DNA from: Paragordius varius
Lineage: Eukaryota; Nematomorpha
Length of the DNA: 64,000 bases
Direction of reading: 5' to 3'
NCBI GenBank assembly: GCA_964247055.1
Contig: OZ176053.1
Coordinates: 7,378,001 to 7,442,000 of the forward strand
Position numbers and translations under genes: made by a program. The notes under the pieces are model-generated. The model was not told the origin of the DNA. It saw only the letters and a program-made list of their open reading frames with translations, and ran no database searches. Positions 1-12,279 of the stretch are shown piece after piece (the first letter of the stretch is position 1; every line of letters starts with the position of its first letter).

Positions 1-1329
1 ACAAACATGGTACTGCTGTATTAGATAAAATTTATTATTTTATTTGTTCCTCCTAGAGTCTATAATTGGGAAGCTTAAAGCACGATTGAACAAAACAGCT
101 GATTTTAATTATAAATATCAAGTTTTTGCAGGTAAAATCAAGCTGAATTGAGCATGGTGGAATGAAAAAGACTTAAAGATATTAGAAAACATCCTAAGAT
201 AAGGGTATCCTTTCTTAGTTACATATAAAACTATTTGGAGCTTTGCCTAAAATGTGTTCTTTAGGAACGTTTGACGTAGGGGCATAGACTACTATGTATA
301 CAATTATAAGTGACTTAGCAGTTAGTTCAATATTATACTGGTCGTATATGGTGCATAACTATTGAGATTTTTATTCGATTCGTTTTTGATTAATACTTAA
401 ATCTCTTCTATTATTGGTTTTTTCTCCCCAATATTAAAGGTATATTTTTCGTTTTGTTTTTTCCCGCTAACTTTTTGATTAGGTACCGTTAAACCAAATA
501 AATCCAATCTTTTAGTGTCGCTTTCAATTTTAACCTGTTTGGTTTCTGTCAACCAACTTTAAAAGAATCTTATTCGATCGTAAAAAATAGCCATACGGTC
601 GTATGTGTTCTACATCGGGATAATACTTTCCATATGCTGGAGTTAAAGCTAGAATTCGATTTAACCACGATAGGAACATTTATTAATCGAATCGTCAAAA
701 TAATAAACATTGTCTCTTAAACTTTTGGAATGTGCTGCAATCCCATGACTTTTATCAGTAAATATATTTCAAATTTTAATTAAAAATAATGGCGAAAATT
801 TGAAATTAATTTTGAGATAATAAGTATTCTTCGGCATCTAATGGAAAAAGTGTTTTTGTATATTTTATGGTGATTTTTCTACCGTTTTTATATGTGTAAA
901 GCCCAGTATGTAGTTGAAAAATTAACTTTAAAAGTTATTTCAACATACAAAAACAAATGATCAGGTAATTTGCGTTTATATTAAAGAGCCGATATTAACA
1001 GTTATTATTAAATATTTTCAAATAAGCTCATGTATGAAAATCATATCTTGAATAAATATAATTTAGGGCATGTATTGACGGAATAAACTGTTATCAAACA
1101 TGCATTTAAAAAAGGGTGTGCGATTTTCTATTAGGATAAATAGGGTTTTCTTGAATAACTTCCAAGCTCATAAACCAAAACCAATATGAGAATCACAATA
1201 CATTTTACTTTTATATGATAAAATAAACAATGAAAGGGATAAAAAGTGTACAACAGCAATCAGAAACTTTTCGACCGTCGGGTCTTTAAAACAATTTTTT
1301 TATGCGGCTGACATTATAATCTAAGTTTA
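1..1329. other. AT-rich stretch without recognisable gene
   Basis: No convincing reading frame, RNA gene or repeat was recognised here. Codon-like signal is absent and all frames are closed within short distances. It may be the degraded flank of the repeat block that follows. Confidence 0.4.
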
Positions 1330-1730
1330 AGGATGTTTAAATATTATATAATAATTACTGTGTTCGCAGAATCGATAAATCAACAGCTTCTATAAATGCA
1401 TTTTAACGTTTTTTAATCTGATATGGTTTTGATAAACAGCTAATTTCATTATCCCTAATATTTTCAAAAATTAGTGCGCATAATGATTCAGGAAATATAG
1501 ATTTTATGTCTTTATCGTGATTCATATATATTATTTTGACTTTTATGTCCGCGTCGTAACGGCAACGCAATTAATCGATGAAACACTGAGACATTCGTTA
1601 AAAATTAACAGTATTTTACTGTAATAATAATAAAAAATGGTCGAACCCTCTTACATAAGCACTACAATTATCTTTATTCTTTTTGTACTTAATATTTAAA
1701 GGATTTAACCATTTAATAAAGTGGATTGTC
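1330..1730 (-). mobile_element. LTR-like fragment of a Ty3/Gypsy-like retroelement fossil
   Basis: This stretch resembles 16,380-16,670 in the same order (the GTGCGCATAAT motif, then GGCAACGCAATTAAT, then an ACCCTCT box), and its end resembles 28,670-28,760. The 16 kb copy lies directly beyond retroelement integrase remains, and the 28 kb copy directly before gag-like remains, so LTR or LTR-adjacent sequence is the simplest reading. No coding part is next to this copy, so it may be a solo LTR. It is old and diverged; the exact ends could not be set. Confidence 0.4.
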
Positions 1731-1799
1731 ATATAATTGTTCAATTATTAGGTATATCTGTATATTAACATGCATATATGAGACAGTATAAAATTGTTT

Positions 1800-2130
1800 A
1801 ATGTTAGGGGCATTACTCGAAGGGTTACGCGGGAAAGGTCAAAATTGGAATTACTTTTTCCCATTATGTTTCTTTTAGCGCTCTCTAATTTGTTGAAATT
1901 TTAAGAGGACTAACGAAATTAAACGCTAAAAAAGGGCCGTTCCGCTTTTATAGAATTATAATGAATTACCACACCTACCAAATACAATAATTAAAATAAA
2001 ACACGTTGTTCGATTGTCTTAATTTGATTTCACTGCTTTATTTTATAAAATATGAAGAAATAAACCATTTGAAACATTAATCTACATCGCTAATATACTC
2101 TTTATAAGTTTATAGTGAAATGTATAGATT
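1800..2130 (-). repeat. Block D, inverted copy
   Basis: This is a reverse-complement copy of the spacer found at 4,080-4,640 and 7,580-8,200. Shared landmarks are the AAAGGTCAAAATTGGAATT-type box, the TTAGCGCTCT-like box corresponding to AGAGCGCGCAAATAG in the other copies, and the ACACCTACCAA box. It belongs to the amplified minisatellite / block D / gene unit. No function is known. Confidence 0.6.
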
Positions 2131-2159
2131 GTTTTTTATAAGTAGATAGTATCTTCAAT

Positions 2160-2700
2160 AATTTGGTAATTTCTTTGAGAGCATTGAACAAGCCAATTTA
2201 TCTGGTGGTTTTGATTCTCCTTAGTTACAACATACCTGACGGTTTATTTTGATTTTCTGTAATTATAAAATTAAGCTACATATATGGCAATTCAGACTGG
2301 TTTCTCCTAAACCAATGAACTAGGCAGCATATCTGGCGGTTCATCTTTAATTTACTGTGATTATGGTACTAACATATCTGACGGTTTCTGTGTAACTATG
2401 GAACTAGCAACATATGCTGTTCACACTGATTTCTCTGCAACCATTGAAGTATATCAACATATCTGGGGTTATTTTATATGTAATTATTAAATTTGGTGAC
2501 ATATCTGGCGGTTTATATTTATTTCTTTGTAACCATTGAAGTGGACAAATATATCTGAGAGTTTTTAAACTAGGCGACATATCTAGCGGTTTATTTTGAT
2601 TTCATTGTGACCATTGAACTAAGCAACATATCTGAGGGTTCAATTTGACTTAACTGCAACCCAAGAAGGCGACATATCTCTCGGTAATTATAAAAGTAAA
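2160..2700 (-). repeat. Degenerate ~50-60 bp minisatellite, array 1 (inverted relative to array 2)
   Basis: Repeated units contain the core CAACATATCTGGCGGTT followed by a T-rich part and TGTAACCATTGAACTAGG. The unit spacing is irregular, about 45-65 bp. The 3.2-4.1 kb array has the same unit in the opposite orientation, so the two face each other around ~3 kb. Units are heavily diverged, suggesting an old array. Confidence 0.75.
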
Positions 2701-3269
2701 TCACCCTTTTCCCCAATAAAATTTTTGCCTGGCTTACTGTTGCGCGTAGATATAGGAATTTCTGAAGCTCTATATTTTTAAACAATTTACATATGACATA
2801 TAAACGGAATAATGTATTTTATGTACATAATATAATTATTTTAGACGATTTTATATGACACTCTGTAATACTAGTATTTATTGACAGCTTTATGTGGGTA
2901 ATAATTACTTTTAGTAAGAATGATCAATTATTTGCTTCTCTGAGATTATTGAACTATCCAACTTGTTTGTTGTTCATTCTGATTTGTCTGTAGTTAATGG
3001 CAACATCCTGGCGGTTATTTACTTCTCTGAAATTATTGAATTAGGCCACATAAAGCCGCCAACACATATTATTTCTTCAGAGTGTCAGATAAAATTGTGT
3101 AAACAATATATTAACATAAAATAAATTATTCTGTTTATATTGTCATACGCAAACGGTTTTGTTCGGAATAGAGCTTCAGACACCTCTATATCCACCTGCA
3201 ACAGTGAATCAGGAATATGCATCGCACGCAAACCAAATATACTCGGAAAAAGGGTATTTTAATAAATAC

Positions 3270-4075
3270 CTATGGATATGCTGCCTTAGTTCTTAGGGTT
3301 CAGAAAAATTAAAATAAACCGCCAGATATGTTGCTTAGTTTAATGATCACAGAGAAATTAAAATAAACGGCATGTGGCCTAGTTTAAAACGACCAGATAT
3401 ATTTGCTACTTCAATGGTTGCAGACAAATCAATATGAACCACCAGATATGCCGCCTATTCAAATAATTACCTAAAAATTAACTTAAAATATGTTGCCTAG
3501 TTTCATAGTTACAGAAAAACCGGCCGATATGTTTAGTTCCATAATCGCAGTAAATTAAAGTTGAACCGCCAGATATGTTGCCTTGTTCCATAGTTATAGG
3601 CAAAGCCAAATAAACCGCAAGATATATCGCCTAATTCAATGATTACAGAAATAACAATATGGCCAGATATGTCTCCTAATTTAATGATCAAAGAGATATC
3701 AATATGAGCCGCCAGATATGTTACCTAATTCCATATTAACAAAGAAAACGGTCAAATATGTTTAGTTAAAGGGAACCGCCAGATATGCTGCCTGGGTCAA
3801 TGGTTTAGGAGAAACCAATGTGAACTCCATATATGTAACCTAATTTAATAATTAAAGAGAAATCACAATAAATCGTCAGGTATATGGCCCAATTATATAA
3901 CTACAGAGAAATTAATGTGAACCGCCAGATATGTTGCCTTGTTCCATAGTTATAGGCAAAGCCAAACAAAATGTGAAACCGTCAGGTATATGTCCAGCTA
4001 CAGAGAAATCAAAATGACCCACCAGATCAGTTGCCTAGTTCAATGGTCTCAGAGAAATTACCAAATTATTCAAGA
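3270..4075 (+). repeat. Degenerate ~50-60 bp minisatellite, array 2
   Basis: More than ten units carry the core ACCGCCAGATATGTTGCC, a TAGTTCCATAGTTACAGAG-like middle and an AAATCAA-like spacer, for example near 3,319, 3,563, 3,710, 3,776 and 3,925. The array leads directly into block D at 4,080. It is the reverse complement of array 1. Confidence 0.8.
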
Positions 4076-4079
4076 TTGT

Positions 4080-4640
4080 CTATAATTAAACTAGAATACA
4101 AATATTTATTTTTCAACTAGGGATGTAGATTAATAAATTGATTTATACATATTTTAACTTGTAAATTTTTTTAGTGAAATTACTTTAAGACAATCCAAAA
4201 ATGTGTATGCTTATTTTTATTATCTCATATATTGTGCAACGAATATTAAATAAAGGGTTGATAGGTGAGGTAATTTATTATATTAACCCTATAACAGGCG
4301 GACCGGCTCTTTTTTAACTTTTAGTGTCGTTTGTTTTATAACAATTCAACAAATTTAGAGCGCGCAAATAGAAACGGAATGGGAAAAGCGCAAATTCAAT
4401 TTTGATCTTTTCCGCGAATACGACGGTTCATTTGATGAACCTAATATTATTTTGTATTTTAATTATTAAAGTAAGTGACCCTTTTCCACAGTATTTGCGT
4501 ACGATGCCTTTTCCTCTGTCACGTTGTACATAGTCACTGGGCTGCTTTTAAAAGCTTTAATTTTCATAATATGCGTCTGATTATTTAGATATTAATTTAT
4601 GGATATATCTTTGGTTATTTTACAATCTGTATTTTAGTTA
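4080..4640 (+). repeat. Block D, copy 2
   Basis: A conserved spacer between the minisatellite and the gene 3' flank. It aligns by eye with 7,580-8,200: GATGTAGATTAAT, ATATTGTGCAACGAAT, ACCCTATAACAG, AGAGCGCGCAAATAGAAACG, CCCTTTTCCACA and GTCACTGGGCTGC appear in the same order. The last part also matches 30,880-31,080, just before the intact 351-codon gene copy. Confidence 0.75.
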
Positions 4641-5145
4641 AGGTTTTTGGAATCAAAAGGTTATATCAACGTTTATATATAAATATTATATAATATATCA
4701 TTTTGTCTTCAAGAGTATCTTTAAACACTTCAAGTTAGTCCTTGAACATTTAAAGTTAATCCTTAAACATTTCATTGGTCCTTAAACTCTTTTTTGTTTT
4801 AAGTTTTATAAATCAAACTTTGTATCATTCATCCATTTAATGATTTTTAACCTATTCTCTTTATTCAATATAGAGGCTAAATAAATATCAAATCTTATTA
4901 ATTTTTTAAAAAAATATTTTATATATACGTAATAATTATATAGGTTTTCTAAGACATTAATTACAAATTTCCATGAAACATCTATAAATTAATAATTTTG
5001 TTTCAATTGGAAAAATTTGAGTTGAAACAAATAAATCTGTAAAGAACAATATCAAAATTATGATCAATAAAATTTAAAATCTAAGGACCAACTGGAAATG
5101 ATCAAGGACTTACCTGAAGTGTGTTCAAGGGCACTCTTGAAGTGC

Positions 5146-5200
<55 letters not shown>

Positions 5201-5885
5201 CCAAATCTTAACAATAGTTTACAAAGATGATAATTTTAGGCAGGAAGTAGTAAAGAATTGTAATGCAGAACATGATTCCCCTATGAAATAATTCTTTAGT
5301 GCCGTTTATAAAGATATCCAGTCAAAATTTTCACAGATGAATCATGCACGTCCATATTGAATGGATAATTTTAAAATTGATATAATTTTTATGGTGTTTT
5401 TAAAATTAAATATTTTTTTTTTTACAACAAATCGAATAATAACTATAGAATTTATTTGTGACCGTAATTCGAAGAAGGTGTTCACTCATACAATAAAATA
5501 AACTCAATCTGAAAGCTATGATCCATAATATCTCTATTCTCTAATGAATAATACTAATTATTTAAATTGAGTTTATTTACAGGATATATTTTCCGACAAA
5601 ATTTTCTTATTTAGGGCAAAATTTATCATAAAATATAGATCTGTTAACTCTTACGGTGAATTTGGAAGTAAGTTTCGTAATATATTGATGCTTTGAGCAT
5701 TAGGCGGATTCATTCAGTTTTTTCTTAAAAAAATTCTTTAACATTTATAAAAGGCCAATTGATTTTTTTTCTTATAATATCCGGTATCCACATCTTAAAT
5801 TTCATTGGTTTTTAAATATTTGAGTCTTATCGTGTTGCCAGTGTGAATCTGATTTTAGATGTTGTAGGAGGCATGGTCGCATCGG
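4640..5885. repeat. Left arm of a large inverted repeat (palindrome)
   Basis: This ~1.2 kb arm is the reverse complement of about 6,120-7,330. Shared landmarks include CTTCAAGAGTATCTTTAAAC at the outer end, an (AT)n run, CAAATCTTAACAATAGTTTAC, the gene stop region CTCTTACGGTGAATT, and GGAGGCATGGTCGCAT near the inner end. A loop of about 230 bp separates the arms. Each arm carries the 3' part of the NSP-tail gene family, so the palindrome is two gene copies head-to-head. Confidence 0.85.
5147..5198. repeat. (AT)n microsatellite
   Basis: About 25 uninterrupted AT dinucleotides. A shorter run lies at the mirrored position in the other palindrome arm (6,799-6,826), so the tract predates the inversion or is part of the repeated unit. 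Confidence 0.9.
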
Positions 5886-5985
5886 CGCAATCATTCAGTT
5901 TTTTCTTGAAAAATTTTTTTACTAGCGATGTAGATTAATTGACTGATGTATATCTTGATTGATCTATATATACATATAACTCCTG
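5640..5985 (-). pseudogene. NSP-tail family, decayed copy in left palindrome arm
   Basis: Read on the minus strand, this matches the C-terminal region of the 351-codon gene at 31,202-32,257. It has the conserved stop context (NSP then TAA, seen as CTCTTACGGTGAATT on the plus strand at 5,648), the basic SRS..KK region and the IP..IRK-INWPPI-like segment. It is closed in all frames over the full domain, so it is a relic. Its mirror copy is at 6,010-6,360. Confidence 0.65.
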
Positions 5986-6009
5986 AAATTTTTTCGAATA
6001 CTGTGTTAG

Positions 6010-6360
6010 TGAAGGCATGTAATTTTGCTCCAAATATAATAAAAACAGCCGATAATGAGTGATAAGAATCGGTTTAAACAATCTTTTTTAATAGTAATTT
6101 GATACACCTTGATACAGTGGTACTTATCCTTTATGCGACCATGCCTCCTACAACATCTGAAATCAGATTCATACTGGCAACACTATATTCCGAAACCACT
6201 GAAATTTAAAAAATTGATACCGGGAATTATAAGAAAATAAATCAATTGGCCTCCTATAGATGTTGAAGAATTTTTTAAAGAAAAAACTAAATGAATGCGA
6301 CTAATTCTTAAATCATCAACATATTACGAAACTTACTTCCAAATTCACCGTAAGAGTTAA
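6010..6360 (+). pseudogene. NSP-tail family, decayed copy in right palindrome arm
   Basis: This is the mirror image of the 5,640-5,985 relic, now on the plus strand. Pieces of the conserved domain can be read as NWPPIDVEEFF-like residues around 6,245-6,275 and the terminal PNSP-stop near 6,340-6,355. The frame is broken in several places. The inner part (around 6,040-6,130) matches the region upstream of the 9 kb copy. Confidence 0.65.
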
Positions 6361-6794
6361 CTATTTTATAATAAATTTTGCCCTAAATAAGAAAATTTTG
6401 TCGGAAAATATATCCTGTAAATAAACTCAATTTAAATAATTAGTATTATTCATTAGAGAATAGAGATATTATGGATCATAGCTTTCAGATTGAGTTTATT
6501 TTATTGTATGAGTGAACACCTTCTTCAAATTACGGTCACAAATAAATTCTATAGTTATTATTCGATTAGTTGTAAAAAAAATATTTAATTTTAAAAACAC
6601 CATAAAAATTATATCAATTTTAAAATTATCCATTCTATATGGACGTGCCTGATTCGTATGTGAAAATTTTGACTGGATATCTTTATAAACGGCACTAAAG
6701 AATCATTTCATAGGGGAATCATGTTCTGCAATACAATTCTTTACTACTTCCTGCCTAAAATTATCATCTTTGTAAACTATTGTTAAGATTTGGT

Positions 6795-6829
<35 letters not shown>

Positions 6830-7330
6830 TGCCCTTCAAGAATGCCCTTGAACACTTCAGGTAAGTCCTTGATCATTTCCAGTTGGTCCTAAGATTTTGA
6901 AATTTATTGATCATAATTTTGATATTGATCTTACAACCAGATTTATTTGTTTCAACTATAATTTCAATTCAAAAAAATTATTAATTTATAGATGTTTCAT
7001 GGAAATTTGTAATTAATGGCTTAGAAAACCTATATTATTATTACGTATATATAAAATATTTTTTTTAAAAATTAATAAGATAGATTGTTTAAAAGTTGAT
7101 ATTTATTTAGCGTCTATATTGAATTAAGAGAATAGGTTAAAAATCATTAAATGGATGAATGATACAAAGTTTGATTTATAAAACTTAAAACGAAAAGAGT
7201 TAAAGGACCAATGATTTGTTTAAGGATTAACTTTAAATGTTTAAGGACTAACTTGATGTGTTTAAAGATACTCTTGAAGACAAAATGTATTTATATATAA
7301 ACGTTGATATAACCCTTTGATTACAAAAAC
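6120..7330. repeat. Right arm of the large inverted repeat
   Basis: Reverse complement of 4,640-5,885. The arm ends near 7,325 in AAACCCTAACCCTAA, a short telomere-like motif, after which minisatellite units resume. The arms differ by scattered substitutions and by AT-tract length, so the inversion is not very recent, or it has diverged without gene conversion. Confidence 0.85.
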
Positions 7331-7334
7331 CCTA

Positions 7335-7560
7335 ACCCTAATTTGATAATTACAGAGAAATCACAATAAACCGTCAGGTAAATGGCCCAATTATATAACT
7401 ACTGAGAAATTATGTGAACCACCAGATATGTTACCTGTTTTATAGGTATTAAGCTAAATAAACCGCCAGGTATGTGTCCAGTTACAGAGAAATCAAAATG
7501 ACCCACCAGATAAGTTGCTTAGTTCAATGGTCTCAGAGAAATTACCAAATTATTGAAGAC
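7335..7560 (+). repeat. Minisatellite, array 3 (short)
   Basis: A few units of the same CCGTCAGGTAAATGGCC / ACCACCAGATATGTTACC repeat, in the same orientation as array 2. The last two units (TGTCCAGTTACAGAGAAATC then ACCCACCAGATAAGTTGC) are almost the same as the last units of array 2 at 3,985-4,075, showing that the block boundary itself was duplicated. Confidence 0.75.
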
Positions 7561-7579
7561 TGTCCACTTATAAAAAATA

Positions 7580-8210
7580 TACAATAAACCATAAATATAA
7601 AAAGATAATATTTTGCAACTAGCGATGTAGATTAATTGACTGATTTATATCTTGATTGACCTATATATACATAATTTAACTCAAAATTTTTCATTGAAAT
7701 TACTCTAAAACAATTGAAAAGCGTATAGGCTTATTTTTATTGTCGCATATATTGTACAACGAATTTATAAAGGGTTGGTAGGTGTGGGAATATATAATAA
7801 TAACCCTATAACAGACGAACGGCTCTTTTTTTAGTGTCGTTCGTTTTATATAAATTCAACAAATTTAGAGCGCGCAAATAGAAACGGAATGGGAAAAGCG
7901 CAAATCCAATTTTGACCTTTTCCGCGAATACGATTGTTCGATTAATGAGCCTAACATTCTTTTGTATTTTAATTATTAAAGTAACTGACCCTTTTCCACA
8001 GTAAAATTTGGTTTGCGTACGATACCTTTTTCTCTGTCACGCTGTACATTGTCACTGGGCTGCTTTTTGAAGCTTTAATATGCGTCTAATTATTTTAACT
8101 TAATATTAATTTATGGAAAATATATCTTTGACGCGTTATTTGACAATTTGATAGAAAAATATTATTTTTGTTCGTTTTAGTTAGGTTTATAGGTATCTAA
8201 AAGTTATATC
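7580..8210 (+). repeat. Block D, copy 3
   Basis: Close copy of 4,080-4,640 (see there for landmarks). It leads into a flank at 8,220-8,800 that matches the outer part of the palindrome arm (CTTCAAGAGTATC, TTGGTCCTTGAAC, GATTCTTTAGTGCCG), and then into another NSP-tail gene copy. Confidence 0.75.
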
Positions 8211-9149
8211 TAAATTAACTTCAAGAGTATCTTCAAGTTACTCTTTAAACATTTTAAGTTGGTCCTTGAACACATCAAGTTGGTCCTTTAACTTTTTGTA
8301 AATTTTTAACTTTATCAATCAAAGCTTTATAATTAATCTATTTTATGATTTTTAATCTATTCTCTTAATTCAACATCTAAATCAATATCAACTTTAATCA
8401 TTCAGAAACAATCTATCTTATCAATCTAAAAATATTTTATCTACAAATATTTAATACGTAATTAAAAATTATATAGGTTTTCTGGTACATTAATTACATA
8501 TTTTCATGATTTATAAATTATATTTTTTTGAATTAAAAAAGTTTAAGTTGAAACAAATATATTTGGTTTTTGAATGAACATTTTAATTTTAAAATGAAGA
8601 AATATGTAATAAAAGTAAATTCGGTTAAAAAATAATCAAATAAAAAAAATCATCTAAACATTATAATTAAATCTAAATTTAAAATTTTAAGGATCCAACA
8701 AATGATCAAGGACTAACCTAGGGGAGTAAAGAATTGTATTGCAGAACTATATTCATTTATGTTATGATTCTTTAGTGCCGTTATAAAGATAGCCAGTCAA
8801 AATTTTCACAAATATGTTTTTCGCACAACCATATTGATTGGTATAAGATTTTCAATTGATATAATTTTTAAGGCAAAATATAATAAAATAAATAAATTTT
8901 TACAATTTATAAACGAATAATAGCTATAAATATATCTGTACCCTTTGGAATTTGAAGAAGGTATGGACTCATACATAAAAATAAACTCAAATGTCTGAAA
9001 CAAAGTATTATAAAATCTCATTAATGAATAAATTTAATTATTTAAATTGGGTTTATTTGCAGGATTATATTTTCCGACCTGATTTAGGGCGATAATAATA
9101 TTTAATTATTAGAATGTGTATATATGTATATATATATCTAGAAGTGTGT

Positions 9150-9660
9150 AACAAACTCTTACGGTGAATTTGGAAGTAAGTTTTTTGGATCGTAGTTTTG
9201 AGCGCGAACGTAAAATTTGAGAGCGTCATGTGTTGAAGCTTTGACCATTCGGGGTATTCATTCGGTTTCTTCTTAAAAAAATTCTTCAACATCTATAGGA
9301 GGCCAATTGATTTATTTTCTTATAATACCCGGTATCAATTTTTTAAATTTCAGTGGTTTCGGAATATAATGTTGCCAGTATGAATATGATTATCAGATGC
9401 TGTAGGAGACATGGTCGCATAAATGATAAGTACCGCTGTATTACTATTAAAAAAGATTGTTTTAACCGATTCTCAGCACTCATTATCGGCTGTTGTTATT
9501 ATATTTGGAGTAAAATCAAATGCCTTGTGTAGCACAGTATTCGAGATTGATTTTTCTTTACCATTATTTAACAAGGAAAACCGTTTTACCCGCTTTAAAG
9601 ATATAGTTTCTTTATCGGATGCTGTTACCATATTTGGAATAGTTGTTTATATTTAAGCTA
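9150..9660 (-). pseudogene. NSP-tail family, third decayed copy
   Basis: On the minus strand the region resembles the 351-codon gene from its Ser/Thr-rich linker through the conserved C-terminal domain. Segments can be read as NSNTAVL..ATMSPT (compare NSQVTVMPDATMTR in the intact copy), INWPPIDVEEFF, RSRSKLRSKK and PNSP-stop at 9,155-9,165. The reading frame changes several times, so it is a pseudogene or an array relic. The 77-codon plus-strand frame at 9,423-9,656 is antisense to it and is not regarded as a gene. Confidence 0.6.
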
Positions 9661-10452
9661 TAGATATATTAAATCAGAATAGTTATAAATACAACACAAT
9701 AATACATATAAAGCAATTAGAATGTATATTCTATTTAACATAGAATAAATATTTATATCTAAACAAAATCCTCCTAATCTCCCTACCAAATTTTGGCGTA
9801 GAGCTTAGCATTTTTTTGGGCAAATTAACTCGACCATCAAAAACAGAGACGATGTGGACAATGTCGGGCGAGCAACTACGTTTTTTCGCCAACCTCTGGT
9901 CTTTACATTCCAAATAATTAGTTAGTTCGGATGAATCTTTAAAATCTACTGATCCCTTCAGTATTCCCCTGGCTTTCTAGTTCAAAAAATATTTCTGGTT
10001 TTTGACCAACAAAGACACATATAGCAATAGTCCGATAAATTTAGCATCGCCAAGTCTGAACGATTTTGTTTTTCTCGTGTCATATTTTATCTTTATCGTC
10101 CGAATCGTCTTTTTACTGACACTTTAGTTTGAGGGTGGTAAAGAGGTGAGAAATGTTTAATATGGAATTTCAATCAATAGTCTTTGAACTCTGACGACGG
10201 TCCGTTTCAGAAATTAAAAAAATAGGCCGTCTACACCAAACCAAAAAAATTTAAAAATTAAACAGTTGAGGATGTAACTTTGTGAACACAACCTCAGACC
10301 GTTTTGAGAACGCTTCTAATAAAACTGGCCAAAATGTTTCGTTGACCTGTTATATCGATATGTATAATTCCCAGGAGATTTGATTTCTGGCCAATTACCA
10401 CATACGTTCTTACTATTACTATTCATTTGGCTAGCTACAGATCCTTTTTTAA
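9661..10452. other. Stretch without recognised gene
   Basis: This holds short frames on both strands, none with family resemblance. The minus-strand frame at 9,731-9,913 could be an upstream remnant of the NSP-tail copy, but I see no sequence support for that. Confidence 0.35.
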
Positions 10453-11366
10453 CACTTGGATACAAGACAATCATTTTAGCCCTTCGATTCAAATTGGGGT
10501 AGTTGGATACCCCTGGCCTGTAAAAAATTAAATACTTTAAAAAATATGGAGGGAATTGAAACGATGGCAAAATTTTACTTTTATATTACATTAATAAACC
10601 GAAATATATTAAAAATTTTATTCAAAAATACTTGATAATATTTATTTTTAACTAAAACCTAAAGTTAAAAATTTAGTCAGCGTGACATGTGTGCAATGGT
10701 AAAATTGAAAAATAATACAAAATGTGACCAGATAGGCTGTTTTTCGCAGTACAGTACTGGGTTTTCAGAAAAAAACTGCGCCTGTACTGCGCACACTTTT
10801 GTACTGCTTTTTTAAATTAAAAAAAATTAATTTTATATAAATATATAATTACCTTTTATTTATTCAATAAAAGTATTTTAGAATTTAATATAGTGCCCTC
10901 TGTAAAAATAACCACATAAATTGTAAAGAAATGGTTCATTTTGAGGTAAAAAACTAAGATTGGCCTATTTTTAATTGGTTAATATTTTATGTTCCACTCG
11001 TATTTTACATAAAATTGGATTGGATGCGTCAAACCGCTTATAAAGGCAGCAGTGGCAAAACTATGAATCTCGAATCGTAAGATTCAGGCTAATGGCTCTT
11101 TTATTCATGGCTTACGCAAAAAGAGGTGCCTCAAAATTTAGAATGAGTTAACAAAATTAATTCATGATATTTTAATAAATGTTTGAGCAGGTTTAAAAAT
11201 TTCATTTTTTTTTTGTTATATTAATTAAACGGGAAATTAAGTAGAAAATTGTTATTCCCGTAACATATTATATAAAATTTATTATATATGGCATATGATA
11301 ACGAAATAAACGTTTTTTCGTATTTAAAAATTGTTTGTTTTTACGTCTTTACTTATTAGGTGGGAG

Positions 11367-12052
11367 TAGGGTTGTGCTTGATTACTTTTTCAAAACATCC
11401 GGTCAGACCCAGTCAGACCATGGTCATGACCGCTTTGTACTTAAATAAGTATCATGCGATATGAGATTGTCAAAATAAGTTCTAATTACACTTGCGTTTC
11501 ATTAATAATGTCATGTTTTTTCTTTAAAGTTTGTATATATTTTTTTATTTATTATTTAAATATATTTTCGATCGAATTTGATCAAGAAATTGTTAAATAA
11601 ATTTTGCCACATGTTTGTGGCCTTCTGAATCTTTAAATGCATAGATTTTTAAATCTGGATATTTTAAATTCTACCTAATTTGTTTTACACTTTCTTTCAT
11701 CATTAAAATACCAATTATAGGATGTTTATTTTTGAATGGTTCACATATATTGTATGGCATAATTTGCAAAGTGCTATATTGTTTTGTTTTTCGAAATAAC
11801 TGGATATGCTTAAATACTTATATTATAAAGAGGCAAGTTTAGCAATTTTAAATATTGTTAAATAAGCATATTTAAATAATATTTGTGTTTTAAAAAATAT
11901 ATTAAAAAACAATAAAATCTTACTATCTCTCTTCCAGAAAAAATTTACTACCATTTTTTCAAACAGGTGTTTTTTTCAATGACTATGGCTAAAAAATAAA
12001 TAGTCACTGACCTGATCATGACCCGAATTGACCGGGTCATGATTTGGTCAGC
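11367..12052 (+). mobile_element. hAT-type MITE with GGTCATGACC-rich ends, copy 1
   Basis: Starts TAGGGTTGTGC, followed by clusters of GGTCAGACC and GGTCATGACC. The other end has GACCGGGTCATGATTTGGTCAGC. It matches 15,546-16,200 over its length. The left flank GGTGGGAG and the right flank GGTGGGAT may be a slightly altered 8-bp target duplication, but the extreme right terminus differs from copy 2. Confidence 0.65.
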
Positions 12053-12279
12053 GGTGGGATGTATGATATTTCTAAAAATTTTTCCTTAACTTTAATTTTT
12101 ATTAGTTTTTTTATTTTTCATAAACAAATTTGAAATATTTTGTTGAAGCGCAAACTATTTTGAAGCAGAATGAAAACGGTATAAAGCTTTAAGATATAAT
12201 AAAACCCTCTAAAGAGTGAAATGATGTTGATAATTACTGTATGTTGAGTAAATTAAAGGTTTGTTTGCTTGCATATTTT

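Noticed and set aside
2160-4075. Regular repeats considered as a CRISPR array
   Set aside because: The units are degenerate, spacing varies, there are no unique spacers, and the DNA is clearly from an animal genome.
9423-9656. 77-codon plus-strand frame
   Set aside because: It lies antisense to the NSP-tail gene relic at 9,150-9,660 and has no family resemblance.
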